A stretch of 64,000 nt of DNA from Flavobacterium aquidurense (GCF_001404985.1 NZ_JRLF01000014.1:1-64000); one strand, 5' to 3'. Positions 44,443-52,527 are shown, counted from the first letter of the stretch. Translations and numbers: made by a program. Notes: a model not told the origin generated them from the letters alone.

Positions 44443-44585
44443 TGTCTTGTTCAATTAGGACAAGACATGATCAATTATTTATTGAAATTAAAAAACACAG
44501 TTGTTGTTGCTCTCCTATCGAGGTAGGAAATAGTTTAGCATCTAAATGTATAAAGCCTGGGAAACCGCCATTTATACATTGCTAA
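44443..44585 (+). promoter_or_regulatory. Candidate structured leader of rpsB
   Basis: Between rpsI and rpsB there are three hairpins. The first is TGTCTTGT/ACAAGACA (44443-44450 and 44460-44467). The second is TCCTA/TAGGA near 44513-44527. The third is a long one: TTAGC/GCTAA (44535-44539 and 44581-44585) enclosing AATGTATAAA/TTTATACATT (44545-44554 and 44571-44580), with an asymmetric bulge and the loop GCCTGGGAAACCGCCA. No T run follows, so it is not a terminator. S2 autoregulation is a plausible role. Confidence 0.6.
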
Positions 44586-44611
44586 TCAACAGAACGTAAA
44601 CTAGTACAAAA

Positions 44612-45403
44612 ATGGCAAACAAAATAGAAGTAAAAGACTTACTAGAAGCAGGTGTTCACTTTGGACACATGACTAGAAAATGGGATCCAAACATGGCCCC
44701 TTACATTTATATGGAGCGTAATGGTATTCACATTATCAATCTATATAAAACTGCAGCTAAAATTGAAGAAGCTAACGAAGCTTTGAAAAAAATTGCTGCA
44801 TCAGGTAGAAAAATTTTATTCGTAGCTACCAAAAAACAAGCGAAAGACATCGTTGCTGAAAAAGCAAAAGCTGCAAACATGCCTTACATCACTGAAAGAT
44901 GGCCTGGTGGAATGCTAACGAACTTTGTAACTATCAGAAAGGCAGTTAAAAAAATGTCTTCTATTGATAAAATGAAGAAAGATGGTACTTTCATGACGTT
45001 ATCTAAAAAAGAGCGTTTGCAAGTTGATCGTCTACGTGCTAAATTAGAGAAAAACTTAGGTTCAATCGCTGACATGTCTAGACTACCAGCTGCATTGTTC
45101 GTAGTAGATATCAAAGCTGAACATATCGCAATAAAAGAAGCACAAAAATTAAACATTCCAGTTTTCGCAATGGTTGATACGAATTCTGACCCAAGAGAGG
45201 TTGATTACGTTATTCCTGCAAATGATGATGCTTCTAAATCAATTGACAAAATTTTATCTTTAGTTACTGCTGCTGTAATCGACGGTCTTTCTGACAGAGG
45301 TTCTGAAAAAGAAACTGAAGCTGCAACAGAAGAAGCTACTGCTGCTCCTGCTGTAGAAGCTGCGCCAGCTGTTGAAGCTGCTGCGCCTGCAACTGAAGAA
45401 TAA
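44612..45403 (+). CDS. rpsB: 30S ribosomal protein S2
   Basis: 263 residues. Typical segments: LLEAGVHFGHMTRKWDPNMAP, RKILFVATKKQAKDIV, WPGGMLTNF and PVFAMVDTNSDP. The C-terminus ends in a long acidic Ala/Glu-rich tail (about residues 230-263) that is not part of the conserved core. It sits upstream of tsf in the universal rpsB-tsf arrangement. Confidence 0.98.
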   Translation: MANKIEVKDLLEAGVHFGHMTRKWDPNMAPYIYMERNGIHIINLYKTAAKIEEANEALKKIAASGRKILFVATKKQAKDIVAEKAKAANMPYITERWPGGMLTNFVTIRKAVKKMSSIDKMKKDGTFMTLSKKERLQVDRLRAKLEKNLGSIADMSRLPAALFVVDIKAEHIAIKEAQKLNIPVFAMVDTNSDPREVDYVIPANDDASKSIDKILSLVTAAVIDGLSDRGSEKETEAATEEATAAPAVEAAPAVEAAAPATEE

Positions 45404-45412
45404 ATCAAATTT

Positions 45413-45510
45413 AAATTCCAAATTTTAAATTCTAAAATCCAAACACAAATTAAAAACGTTATGTTGATAATTTAATAAAATTGGAGTTTAGAATTTAGAA
45501 GATGGAATTT
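45413..45510. repeat. Imperfect 30-bp inverted repeat of the AAATTCCAA type between rpsB and tsf
   Basis: The arm 45413-45442 (AAATTCCAAATTTTAAATTC and ten more bases) is the reverse complement of 45481-45510 at 26 of 30 positions, around a 38-nt centre. It is the longest copy of this motif in the window and lies inside an operon, so it forms a large hairpin in the mRNA. Confidence 0.75.
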
Positions 45511-45539
45511 TTACTTTTAACATTAAAATTCAAAATATT

Positions 45540-46502
45540 ATGGCAACAATTACTGCTGCAGACGTAAATAAATTAAGACAATCTACAGGTGCCGGAATGA
45601 TGGACTGTAAAAAAGCTTTAGTTGAGGCTGATGGAGATTTCGATAAAGCGATACAAGTCCTTAGAGAAAAAGGACAAAAAGTTGCTGCTAACCGTTCTGA
45701 CCGTGAGTCTTCTGAAGGAGCTGCTGTTTCTTTTATCAATGCTGACAATACTAAAGGAGCTATCATCACTTTAAACTGCGAAACTGATTTCGTAGGTAAA
45801 AATGAGGCTTTCGTAACTTTAGCTAAAGAATTAGTAGAAAGAGCTATTAACTTCTCTTCTAAAGAAGAATTTTTAGCTTCAGATTTCAACGGAATTACTG
45901 TTGCTGAAAAATTAATCGAGCAAACTGGAGTTATCGGAGAAAAAATCGAAATCGGTGGTTTTGAAATTTTAGAAGGTGCTTTTGTTGGATCTTATGTTCA
46001 CGTTAATAAAATTGCTGCATTAACTGCAATTTCTGCTGCAATTCCTAATGCTGACGTTTTAACTAAAGATGTTTCTATGCAAGTTGCTTCTATGGGAGCT
46101 GATACATTATCTTACAAAGATTTTGATCCTGCTTTCGTTGAATCTGAACTTGCTGCTCGTATTGCTGTAATCGAAAAAGATAATGAAGAAGCAAAACGTT
46201 TAGGAAAAACTTTAAAAAATGTTCCTAAATATATTTCTTTCTCTCAATTAACTGAAGAAGTTTTAAAACAAGCTGAAGAAGATGCTAAAGCTGAATTAAA
46301 AGCTGAAGGTAAACCAGAGCAAATTTGGGACAAAATTATCCCAGGAAAAGTTCAGCGTTTTATCTCTGACAACACTACTTTAGATCAAGAGAAAGCTTTG
46401 TTAGATCAAAACTTTATCAAAGACGATAGTAAAAAAGTTGGTGATTACGTTAAAGGATACAACGTTGAAATCACAGGTTTCAAAAGAGTTACTTTAGGTT
46501 AA
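45540..46502 (+). CDS. tsf: Elongation factor Ts
   Basis: 320 residues, the nucleotide-exchange factor of EF-Tu. The N-terminal UBA-like domain and signature read VNKLRQSTGAGMMDCKKAL, followed by the core motif LNCETDFVGKNE. The dimerisation region and the C-terminal module LDQNFIKDDSKKVGDYVK are present. It is the last gene of the ribosomal cluster, with a terminator after the stop. Confidence 0.98.
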   Translation: MATITAADVNKLRQSTGAGMMDCKKALVEADGDFDKAIQVLREKGQKVAANRSDRESSEGAAVSFINADNTKGAIITLNCETDFVGKNEAFVTLAKELVERAINFSSKEEFLASDFNGITVAEKLIEQTGVIGEKIEIGGFEILEGAFVGSYVHVNKIAALTAISAAIPNADVLTKDVSMQVASMGADTLSYKDFDPAFVESELAARIAVIEKDNEEAKRLGKTLKNVPKYISFSQLTEEVLKQAEEDAKAELKAEGKPEQIWDKIIPGKVQRFISDNTTLDQEKALLDQNFIKDDSKKVGDYVKGYNVEITGFKRVTLG

Positions 46503-46518
46503 TATATTATTTCAATAT

Positions 46519-46556
46519 AAAAAGCCCTGAATATTCATTTATGCAGGGCTTTTTTT
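46519..46556 (+). terminator. Terminator after tsf
   Basis: AAAAAGCCCTG and CAGGGCTTTTT form an 11-bp stem around a 14-nt loop, with a T run. Confidence 0.93.
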
Positions 46557-46633
46557 GTTTTAATAACTTCTTGTTCAGCTAGACATATAAGATTAAAGCT
46601 TTTTAAAGTCATTTTTTGTCAATTTCAACAAAA

Positions 46634-46720
46634 GGAAACTCGAAAGATAGCAGATCGAATTCTCGTTGCAAAATTACTTAAAGAGCTTTGCTTCGCCTGT
46701 TCGCTATCGCTCGAGTCTCC
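46634..46720. repeat. Imperfect inverted repeat in the tsf-dcp intergenic region
   Basis: GGAAACTCGAAAGATAGC (46634-46651) faces GCTATCGCTCGAGTCTCC (46703-46720), complementary at 15 of 18 positions. It is gene-free and looks like a decayed mobile or REP-like element. Confidence 0.5.
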
Positions 46721-46754
46721 TTCTAAACGACAAAATATTATCATAAAAATGATT

Positions 46755-46845
46755 GCCCTAGCCCCGATAGAAGTGGAAATCCTTTTGTGGCGGTCCCGAG
46801 GCTTCGGGAGCCACAAAAGATTGTAACGAATAGCGGGATTAGCTC
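46755..46845. repeat. Dispersed flavobacterial-type palindromic element
   Basis: The segment reads GCCCTAGCCCCGATAG at one end and AGCGGGATTAGCTC at the other. The central stem is CTTTTGTGGC/GCCACAAAAG with an inner CCCGA/TCGGG. Related words (GGGCTATCCG, CACTTCTATCCC) reappear at 52256-52402. From memory, copies like this are common in Flavobacterium intergenic DNA. It may be the source of a structured RNA, but I cannot check. Confidence 0.6.
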
Positions 46846-46852
46846 TAAAAAA

Positions 46853-46884
46853 AAATCCCTGCATAAAATATTATGCAGGGATTT
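46853..46884 (-). terminator. Terminator after the dcp-like peptidase gene
   Basis: AAATCCCTGCATAA-AATA-TTATGCAGGGATTT, a 14-bp perfect stem with an A tract on the plus side (T run on the minus transcript). Confidence 0.92.
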
Positions 46885-46903
46885 CAAATAAAATTTAATC
46901 TTA

Positions 46904-49027
46904 TTATTTTTTATCCTTAATCGGGAAATTTCTCGCACGCATTAAAGCATCAGATTTAGGAGCTCTTCCTCTAAAGTTTTCATAGGCTTTCTCCTGATCA
47001 ATAGTATTTCCTACACTAAAAACATTATCATAAAGACGTTTTGCTACCTCTTTGTCATAAGGCCCTTTACCTTCGGTAAAAGCTTCATAAGCATCTGCAT
47101 TAATAACATCAGCCCATAAATAGCTGTAATATCCAGCTGCATATCCATCTCCTGAGAAAATATGTCCAAATTGAGGGATTCTATGGCGCATTACAATTTC
47201 TGACGGCATATGAAGCGCATCTAACGTTTCTTTTTCAAATTTATGAGGATCGATAGGTGAAGTTGTTAAATGTAGTTTCATATCAATCAAAGAACTTGAA
47301 ATTGTTTCTACAGTAGAAAAACCTTCTCCAAAATTAGATGCTTTTTCGATTCTGTCTACTAAAGATTGTGGCAACGGCTGATTTGTTTTATAATGTAAAG
47401 CAAACTTGTTCAATACCTCTGGAGTAGCCAACCAGTGCTCTAATAACTGTGAAGGAAACTCTACGTAATCTCTTGCAACACTTGTACCCGCTAAACTTGG
47501 GTATGTTACATTAGAACATAATCCGTGAAGCGCATGTCCAAATTCATGAAAAAGAGTTGTAGCATCTTCCCAAGAAATTAAAACCGGCTCGTTTGCAGTT
47601 CCTTTTATAAAATTACAATTGTTAGAAACGATTGTAAGAACTTCTCCATCCATTTTTTGCTGATCACGGTAAGCATTCATCCATGCACCAGAACGTTTTC
47701 CTGCACGCGCATAAGGATCAAAATACCATAATCCAACCACTTTCCCAGTGATTTTATTGCTAACTTCCCAAACACGTACATCCGGATGATATACAGGAAC
47801 AGTTGTAATTTGTTTAAAGCTTAAATTAAATAATTCTCCGGCAACCCAAAACATACCTTCACGCAAGTTTTCTAATTGCAAATAAGGCTTAACTTCATTT
47901 TGATCTAAATCGTATTTTGCTTTTCTAACTTTTTCAGCATAATAACGGTAATCCCAAGGCTGAATTTTAAATTTACCTCCTTCGGCATCTACAATTTTCT
48001 GCATTTCCGCAACATCCTGATGTACTTTTTCTACAGCCGGTTCCCAAACCGACATCATCAAATCTATTGTTTTCTTAGGATCTTTTGCCATTTTATTAGA
48101 TAAACTCCAATCTGCAAAAGTAGGAAACCCTAACAAATTAGCTTTTTTAGTACGCAATTGTAAAATAGACACAAGAGTTGCATTGTTATCATTTGCATTA
48201 CCATTATCACCACGTTTTACAAAAATATCAAATGCTTTTTCTCTTAAATCCCTACGGGTTGAGAAAGTCAAAAATGGTTCAATAGAGGAACGTGTGTTTG
48301 CAATACAGCCCATAACATCAAGTTTTCTGCTTTTTGCTTCAGCAATTGCAGCATTTTTTACTTCGGTTGGCAAACCATCAAAATCACTTTCTGTTTTTAA
48401 TGCCACATATTGATTATGCTCTTCTGCTAATAAATTTTGACTGAACTTTGTAAAAAGACTTGCTAATTCCTGATTAATTTTAGCCACTTTTTCTTTGTCC
48501 TGTACATTTAACTTGGCTCCTTCACGAACAAAATCAGTATAATACAACCAAATTAAACGTTGTTGCTCACTAGTAAGTTTTTTACTTTCTTTTGAGTTAT
48601 ATAAAGTTTCTATTTTAGTAAACAGCTTTTTATTTTGAACAATTTTATCACTAAACTCAGATAATTTCGGAGACATTTCAGTTTCAACTGCATCAAACTC
48701 CGGAGTACTTAAAGTAGAGCCATAAATGCCGTAAACGGTATAAATCCTGGACATTGTTTTTCCAGAACGCTCTAAAGCGGCAATAGTATTATCAAAAGTC
48801 GGTGCTTTTGGATTATTTACAATAGCATCGATCTCACTTAGTTTTTCCTGAATCGCAAATTGAATTGCAGGCTTAAAATCCGAAACCTTGTACTCATTAA
48901 AAGCAGGAACTCCACCGTAAGGTCCTGTCCATTTTTTAAGCAATGGATTATCAGAAGTTGTTTGTGCGTTGGCCGCGAATAAGGTTGTTCCCATGAGAAA
49001 AATTGTCATTAATTTTTTCATTATCAT
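46904..49027 (-). CDS. dcp: Peptidyl-dipeptidase of the M3 family (Dcp-like), exported
   Basis: About 707 residues. A signal peptide (KKLMTIFLMGTTLFAANAQ) places it in the periplasm. The zinc motif HEFGHALHG lies near residue 493 in TTLFHEFGHALHGLCS, with the third ligand Glu in the following VEFPSQLLEHWL segment (FVEFPSQ is typical of Dcp). The C-terminal SYLWADVINADAYEAF is also characteristic. It removes C-terminal dipeptides. Two in-frame ATGs lie at 49027 and 49021; the second gives a cleaner signal peptide start. A promoter-like TACATTTG lies at 49073-49066. Confidence 0.93.
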   Translation of the reverse strand: MIMKKLMTIFLMGTTLFAANAQTTSDNPLLKKWTGPYGGVPAFNEYKVSDFKPAIQFAIQEKLSEIDAIVNNPKAPTFDNTIAALERSGKTMSRIYTVYGIYGSTLSTPEFDAVETEMSPKLSEFSDKIVQNKKLFTKIETLYNSKESKKLTSEQQRLIWLYYTDFVREGAKLNVQDKEKVAKINQELASLFTKFSQNLLAEEHNQYVALKTESDFDGLPTEVKNAAIAEAKSRKLDVMGCIANTRSSIEPFLTFSTRRDLREKAFDIFVKRGDNGNANDNNATLVSILQLRTKKANLLGFPTFADWSLSNKMAKDPKKTIDLMMSVWEPAVEKVHQDVAEMQKIVDAEGGKFKIQPWDYRYYAEKVRKAKYDLDQNEVKPYLQLENLREGMFWVAGELFNLSFKQITTVPVYHPDVRVWEVSNKITGKVVGLWYFDPYARAGKRSGAWMNAYRDQQKMDGEVLTIVSNNCNFIKGTANEPVLISWEDATTLFHEFGHALHGLCSNVTYPSLAGTSVARDYVEFPSQLLEHWLATPEVLNKFALHYKTNQPLPQSLVDRIEKASNFGEGFSTVETISSSLIDMKLHLTTSPIDPHKFEKETLDALHMPSEIVMRHRIPQFGHIFSGDGYAAGYYSYLWADVINADAYEAFTEGKGPYDKEVAKRLYDNVFSVGNTIDQEKAYENFRGRAPKSDALMRARNFPIKDKK

Positions 49028-49065
49028 TAATTTGATTTAATATAAAATATTACCTGTTATTGTAC

Positions 49066-49073
49066 CAAATGTA
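49066..49073 (-). promoter_or_regulatory. -7 box of the dcp gene
   Basis: TACATTTG on the minus strand is an exact TAnnTTTG match about 39-45 nt before the start codons. The -33 region has only a weak TTTTC about 20 bp away. Confidence 0.5.
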
Positions 49074-49172
49074 ACTAAAAATCAGCATTCGAATGAAAAT
49101 TTTAACTTTCGATCCATGTATAAACCATCTTTTAATTTAAAATTATCCGTTAAAAGTTATAGAGAAATAGTT

Positions 49173-49180
49173 TAAATTTG
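49173..49180 (+). promoter_or_regulatory. -7 box of the queuosine-precursor transporter gene
   Basis: TAAATTTG is an exact match 22 nt before the ATG at 49203. There is no clear -33 element. Confidence 0.5.
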
Positions 49181-49202
49181 GAACATCATTTACCAAAACC
49201 AC

Positions 49203-49865
49203 ATGTTTAAAACCAGAAAAGAAATTGTTTTTGTAGTTCTTGCAGGTATCTTTATAACCAATGCCGTTGTAGCTGAACTTATTGGAGGAAAATTAATTCA
49301 AATTGGGCCATTTGTAATGAGTATTGGTATATTGCCCTGGCCAATAGTTTTTTTGACCACAGATTTAATAAATGAATATTTTGGCGAGAAAGGTGTAAAA
49401 AAACTCTCTTTTATAACGGCGTGTTTGATAGCTTATGCCTTTTTAATATTATTTATGGCAATCGTGATACCGGCTGCAAAAGGAATCAGTCCTGTAAACG
49501 ACGAACAATTTCAAGCCGTTTTTGGTCAAAGTATGTGGATCATTGTAGGTAGTTTAATTGCCTTTATGGCATCCCAATTAATCGATGTCTGGATATTCTG
49601 GTTTTTCAAAAGACGTACAGGAGAAAGAAAAATTTGGCTCAGAACAACGGGATCAACTATAATTTCGCAATTATTTGATTCTTTTATTGTCTTGGGAATT
49701 GCCTTTTGGTTGCCTGGAAAAATTGATTTTAAAACTTTTATATCTTCCGGCTTAACAGGATATCTCTTTAAGCTTTCAGTGGCTGTTGTATTAACTCCTT
49801 TAATTTATTTGGGGCATCATTTGATAAAAAAATATTTAGAAGAGGATACTTCTGTTAAAGATTAA
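49203..49865 (+). CDS. Queuosine precursor transporter (YhhQ/VUT family)
   Basis: 220 residues with about six TM helices. The family hallmark TTDLINEYFGEKGVKKLSF is near residue 55, and QLIDVWIFWFFKRRTGERK and STIISQLFDSFIV also match. The family imports preQ0/preQ1 or queuine-type precursors in the cytoplasmic membrane. queG, which acts last in the pathway, is also in this window, though 45 kb away. The stop is 15 bp before the next gene. Confidence 0.9.
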   Translation: MFKTRKEIVFVVLAGIFITNAVVAELIGGKLIQIGPFVMSIGILPWPIVFLTTDLINEYFGEKGVKKLSFITACLIAYAFLILFMAIVIPAAKGISPVNDEQFQAVFGQSMWIIVGSLIAFMASQLIDVWIFWFFKRRTGERKIWLRTTGSTIISQLFDSFIVLGIAFWLPGKIDFKTFISSGLTGYLFKLSVAVVLTPLIYLGHHLIKKYLEEDTSVKD

Positions 49866-49880
49866 GAGTATCTTGTAGTT

Positions 49881-50555
49881 ATGAAAAATACCATTGCCAT
49901 CATACTAATTTTAACAGCCTTTTTTTTGACAGGCTGTGGTAACGATGCAAAAAAGAATTCTAAACAAGAGAAAGTATATCCGGTAAATAAACTAAAAGCT
50001 GCTTCGGCAAAAATTTTAAAAAAAACAGCATTCAAAACTGCCGATGTATCAAACTTCAAAAACAAACATACTACTAAGAATAGTTTTTCTGTAAAAGAAG
50101 AAAATGACTTAAAACCTCAAATTCAAAATCAACAGATTGCAACAAGTACTCCTAAATTAGATCTTAGTGAAGAAGCAAATAAAACCTTAATGAGTTTTGT
50201 TAATTTACGCAAAATACTTTCCGGCAGTAAAATTGGTCAAACTTTAACTCAAGAACAGCTGACTCAAAAATTAGAAATTCCGCAAGAAGCTGTTAAACTC
50301 GTAAAAAGCATTACAAAAACCAACGAAGATGAGATTGCTGTAAAATGGCGTTCGACATGGTTTGTAGAAAAAGTTTCTGATGCTAAATTCAAGGATGGTT
50401 TGATGAAAATTAAATTCAAAGCCAATAAATTATATACCTCCGGAACTGCAATTGGAATCAAATATGACAAAAAAATTTATAATGAATTGGTCATAATAGG
50501 TTGCTCTGCCTATATTCCAGGTATTAAAGGATATAGCTGGCAAATTGGGAAATGA
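49881..50555 (+). CDS. Lipoprotein of unknown function
   Basis: 224 residues. The signal peptide KNTIAIILILTAFFLTGC has a lipobox Cys at residue 19, followed by GNDAKKNSKQE. A Lys/Asn/Ser-rich linker runs to about 100, and a compact C-terminal domain (about 110-224) starts at LSEEANKTLMSFVNLRK and contains VKWRSTWFVEKVSDAKF. I recognise no family. It is 15 bp downstream of the transporter on the same strand, so cotranscription is likely. No catalytic motif is visible. Confidence 0.7.
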   Translation: MKNTIAIILILTAFFLTGCGNDAKKNSKQEKVYPVNKLKAASAKILKKTAFKTADVSNFKNKHTTKNSFSVKEENDLKPQIQNQQIATSTPKLDLSEEANKTLMSFVNLRKILSGSKIGQTLTQEQLTQKLEIPQEAVKLVKSITKTNEDEIAVKWRSTWFVEKVSDAKFKDGLMKIKFKANKLYTSGTAIGIKYDKKIYNELVIIGCSAYIPGIKGYSWQIGK

Positions 50556-50697
50556 TTTTTTTCTAAATAAAAATCCTCATTTTCAATACTTTAGTTTCAT
50601 TAAAAATAAACACGAAAAATCCTGCTTAAGTTTTGGTTTTAGAGAAAAAGATTTTACTTTTGTTAACGAATTTTTAACAAATAAAATCAACAAAAAA

Positions 50698-51138
50698 ATG
50701 AAAAAACTAAGCATTTTATTTTTGTCAGTATTGACATTAGGATTAGCAAGTGTATCTTGTAGCAGTGACGATGATAACTCAGGATCTATTGAAGGAAAAT
50801 GGGCACCTGTAAAAATGGGAAGCGTTGTTAACGGACAAGAAGTATTAGTTAATATTCCAAATGAAGGAAAATGTGACAGCGATTATATTGAATATACAAG
50901 TGGTGGAAAATTTACTGAGCTTGAATATGAATTTCAAAACAATAAATGTACACCTTTAACTGATAAAGGAACATGGACATTAAAAGATAAGATTTTATCA
51001 ACAACATATGATGGAGAAACTGAAGTAAATACAGTAGAAATTATGGAATTGAACAAATCTTCTTTAAAAGTAAAATATACTGAAAAAATTGATGATACAA
51101 ACTCTATGATTATCATTACTCTTTTTGAAAGAAAATAA
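50698..51138 (+). CDS. Lipocalin-like lipoprotein, probably surface-exposed
   Basis: 146 residues from the ATG at 50698 (preceded by an A run). A longer frame from 50545 overlaps the previous gene and adds 51 residues without signal-peptide character, so I reject it. The signal peptide MKKLSILFLSVLTLGLASVSC has its lipobox Cys at 21, immediately followed by SSDDDNSGS. That S-D-D-rich segment resembles the lipoprotein surface-export signal described in Bacteroidota. The mature domain (GKWAPVKMGSVVNGQ, GTWTLKDKILSTTYDGE, MIIITLFERK) has the pattern of the lipocalin-like 8-strand barrel family. Ligand unknown. Confidence 0.8.
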   Translation: MKKLSILFLSVLTLGLASVSCSSDDDNSGSIEGKWAPVKMGSVVNGQEVLVNIPNEGKCDSDYIEYTSGGKFTELEYEFQNNKCTPLTDKGTWTLKDKILSTTYDGETEVNTVEIMELNKSSLKVKYTEKIDDTNSMIIITLFERK

Positions 51139-51160
51139 TAATTCTAATCAGTTATTTATT

Positions 51161-51192
51161 TAAAACCTCAAACCTCACGTTTGAGGTTTTTT
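51161..51192 (+). terminator. Terminator after the lipocalin-like gene
   Basis: AAAACCTCAAA and TTTGAGGTTTT form an 11-bp stem with a T run. Confidence 0.92.
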
Positions 51193-51212
51193 TATACATT
51201 TGAAATAAAAAA

Positions 51213-51776
51213 ATGGAACCAATAAGATGCGGTTGGTGTTCTGCCAGCGATTTATATAAAAAATATCATGACGAAGAATGGGGAATTCCGGTTTATGATG
51301 ATCCTTCATTATTCGAATTTTTAATTCTCGAAACTTTTCAGGCAGGTTTAAGCTGGATTACCATTTTAAATAAAAGGGAGAATTTCAGAATCGCTTTTGA
51401 TCATTTCGATTATAAAAAAATTGCCCATTATCCCGAAGAAAAAATTGAGGAATTGCTTCAGGATACTGGAATTATCCGTAACAAATTAAAAATCCGTTCT
51501 GCAGTTACAAATGCTCAGGCCTTCATGAAAGTTCAGGAAGAATTTGGCAGTTTCTCTGATTATATCTGGAAATTTACTAACGGAAAGCCTATTAATAACA
51601 ACCCCAAAACATTAAAGGATGTTCCCGCCACTACGCCACTTTCAGACGAAATCAGTAAAGATTTAAAAAAAAGAGGCTTTAAATTCGTAGGCTCAACCGT
51701 AATTTATGCACACATGCAAGCCACCGGAATGGTAAACGATCACGTCGAAGACTGCTGGACGAGGAAAAATAGTTAG
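51213..51776 (+). CDS. tag: DNA-3-methyladenine glycosylase I
   Basis: 187 residues. Tag removes 3-methyladenine from alkylated DNA. The N-terminal zinc and base-binding region reads RCGWCSASDLYKKYHDEEWG. The helix-hairpin-helix core includes FLILETFQAGLSW and ITILNKRENFR, and the C-terminal zinc ligands are in YAHMQATGMVNDHVEDCW. The length is standard. The gene starts 21 bp after the previous terminator, and a -7-like TACATTTG at 51195-51202 would give a very short leader. Confidence 0.96.
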   Translation: MEPIRCGWCSASDLYKKYHDEEWGIPVYDDPSLFEFLILETFQAGLSWITILNKRENFRIAFDHFDYKKIAHYPEEKIEELLQDTGIIRNKLKIRSAVTNAQAFMKVQEEFGSFSDYIWKFTNGKPINNNPKTLKDVPATTPLSDEISKDLKKRGFKFVGSTVIYAHMQATGMVNDHVEDCWTRKNS

Positions 51777-51849
51777 CAATTTTCAGTCTCCGTTTTCAGT
51801 TTTTTTGAACCTGAAACTTAAAACCTGACACTTTTAAACAAAAATTACA

Positions 51850-51857
51850 TATATTTG
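51850..51857 (+). promoter_or_regulatory. -7 box of the thiamine operon
   Basis: TATATTTG is an exact TAnnTTTG match that ends 5 nt before the riboswitch begins, which fits the transcription start. Confidence 0.6.
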
Positions 51858-51861
51858 CTTC

Positions 51862-51946
51862 ACACTTTAGGGGTGTCTACAACTTTGTAGGCTGAGATTT
51901 TACCCTCTGAACCTGATCTAGTTCATACTAGCGTAGGGAAAAGTAA
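51862..51946 (+). ncRNA. TPP riboswitch (THI element)
   Basis: The conserved parts are in order: TTAGGGGTG (P1/P2 side), CTGAGATTTTACCCTC (the CUGAGA pyrimidine-binding loop), GAACCTGATCTAGTTC and TACTAGCGTAGGGAA. P1 is closed by ACTTT (51864-51868) with AAAGT (51939-51943). It binds thiamine pyrophosphate and should repress the downstream thi genes. Confidence 0.95.
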
Positions 51947-51982
51947 GATGACTTCTGCGCGCATTTTTATGTGCAATTGTAG

Positions 51983-52046
51983 CCATTCCTAAGGTAGAGA
52001 TTCACTGTAGTGAATCTTTATGGTAACCTAAAAACTTAAGGAATGG
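51983..52046 (+). promoter_or_regulatory. Candidate expression platform that masks the thiS start codon
   Basis: CCATTCCTAAGG (51983-51994) is complementary, with one bulge, to CTTAAGGAATGG (52035-52046), which contains the AGGA-like site and the thiS ATG (52043-52045). Between them is a second hairpin, GATTCACT/AGTGAATC. No T run follows, so control would be translational. Confidence 0.6.
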
Positions 52047-52249
52047 AACTAAAAATCAATCAACAAATCAAACAATTCAATGCTGAATCGCTAAGCGTTC
52101 AATCATTGCTCGATCTCGAAATTCCACACAAACAAAACGGAATTGCCGTTGCCATTAACAATACCGTTATTCCAAAAACAAAGTGGAACGAATTCACCGT
52201 ACACGAAACTGACGAAATCTTAATTATTTCAGCAACACAAGGCGGATAA
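52043..52249 (+). CDS. thiS: Sulfur carrier protein ThiS
   Basis: 68 residues with a ubiquitin-like fold. It ends in SATQGG, the Gly-Gly tail that ThiF adenylates and that becomes the thiocarboxylate donor for thiazole synthesis. It is the first gene of the thi operon behind the TPP riboswitch. Its ATG lies within the putative masking hairpin. thiC follows after a 278-bp gap that contains a dispersed repeat. Confidence 0.96.
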   Translation: MELKINQQIKQFNAESLSVQSLLDLEIPHKQNGIAVAINNTVIPKTKWNEFTVHETDEILIISATQGG

Positions 52250-52255
52250 TAGGAC

Positions 52256-52402
52256 TGCCTAAACGGGCTATCCGTTTCAAGTCCGCAGTCGTCAACCAAA
52301 AAAATATAGTCTTAGCAAAGCTTCCGTTGGTCGCTTTCCTAATCCTTATTTTTTACGGTTTTCTCCTTTACGGGCTTTACACTTCTATCCCTGGCAGAAA
52401 CG
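52256..52402. repeat. Dispersed element inserted between thiS and thiC
   Basis: A non-coding block with GGGCTATCCGTTTCAAGTCC at one end and CGGGCTTTACACTTCTATCC near the other. The two ends resemble the ends of the element at 46755-46845 (CCGCTATTCGTTACAATC and GGATTTCCACTTCTATC on its minus strand). The middle parts differ. Confidence 0.5.
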
Positions 52403-52527
52403 GAAACAAGAAATTTATCTTTCAAAAACAAGATTAAAACATACAAAAGAAACAACTGAAAAAGACGCAATGCTATGCGCCTCTAAGGAAAACCATTTTA
52501 CAACACACACTTTACAATTCACAAGCT

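Noticed and set aside
46625..46938. Minus-strand open frames in the tsf-dcp gap
   Set aside because: They span two repeats and a terminator and overlap the dcp end; no start signal or motif.
50545..50697. 51-residue N-terminal extension of the lipocalin-like protein
   Set aside because: It overlaps the preceding gene and would bury the signal peptide inside the protein.
51195..51202. TACATTTG box as tag promoter
   Set aside because: Good -7 sequence, but it directly follows the terminator T run and lacks a -33 element at a proper distance; left as a note under tag.
51801..51830. TTTCAG/CCTGAAAC words after tag as a terminator
   Set aside because: Pairing is weak and broken, with no T run at the right place.
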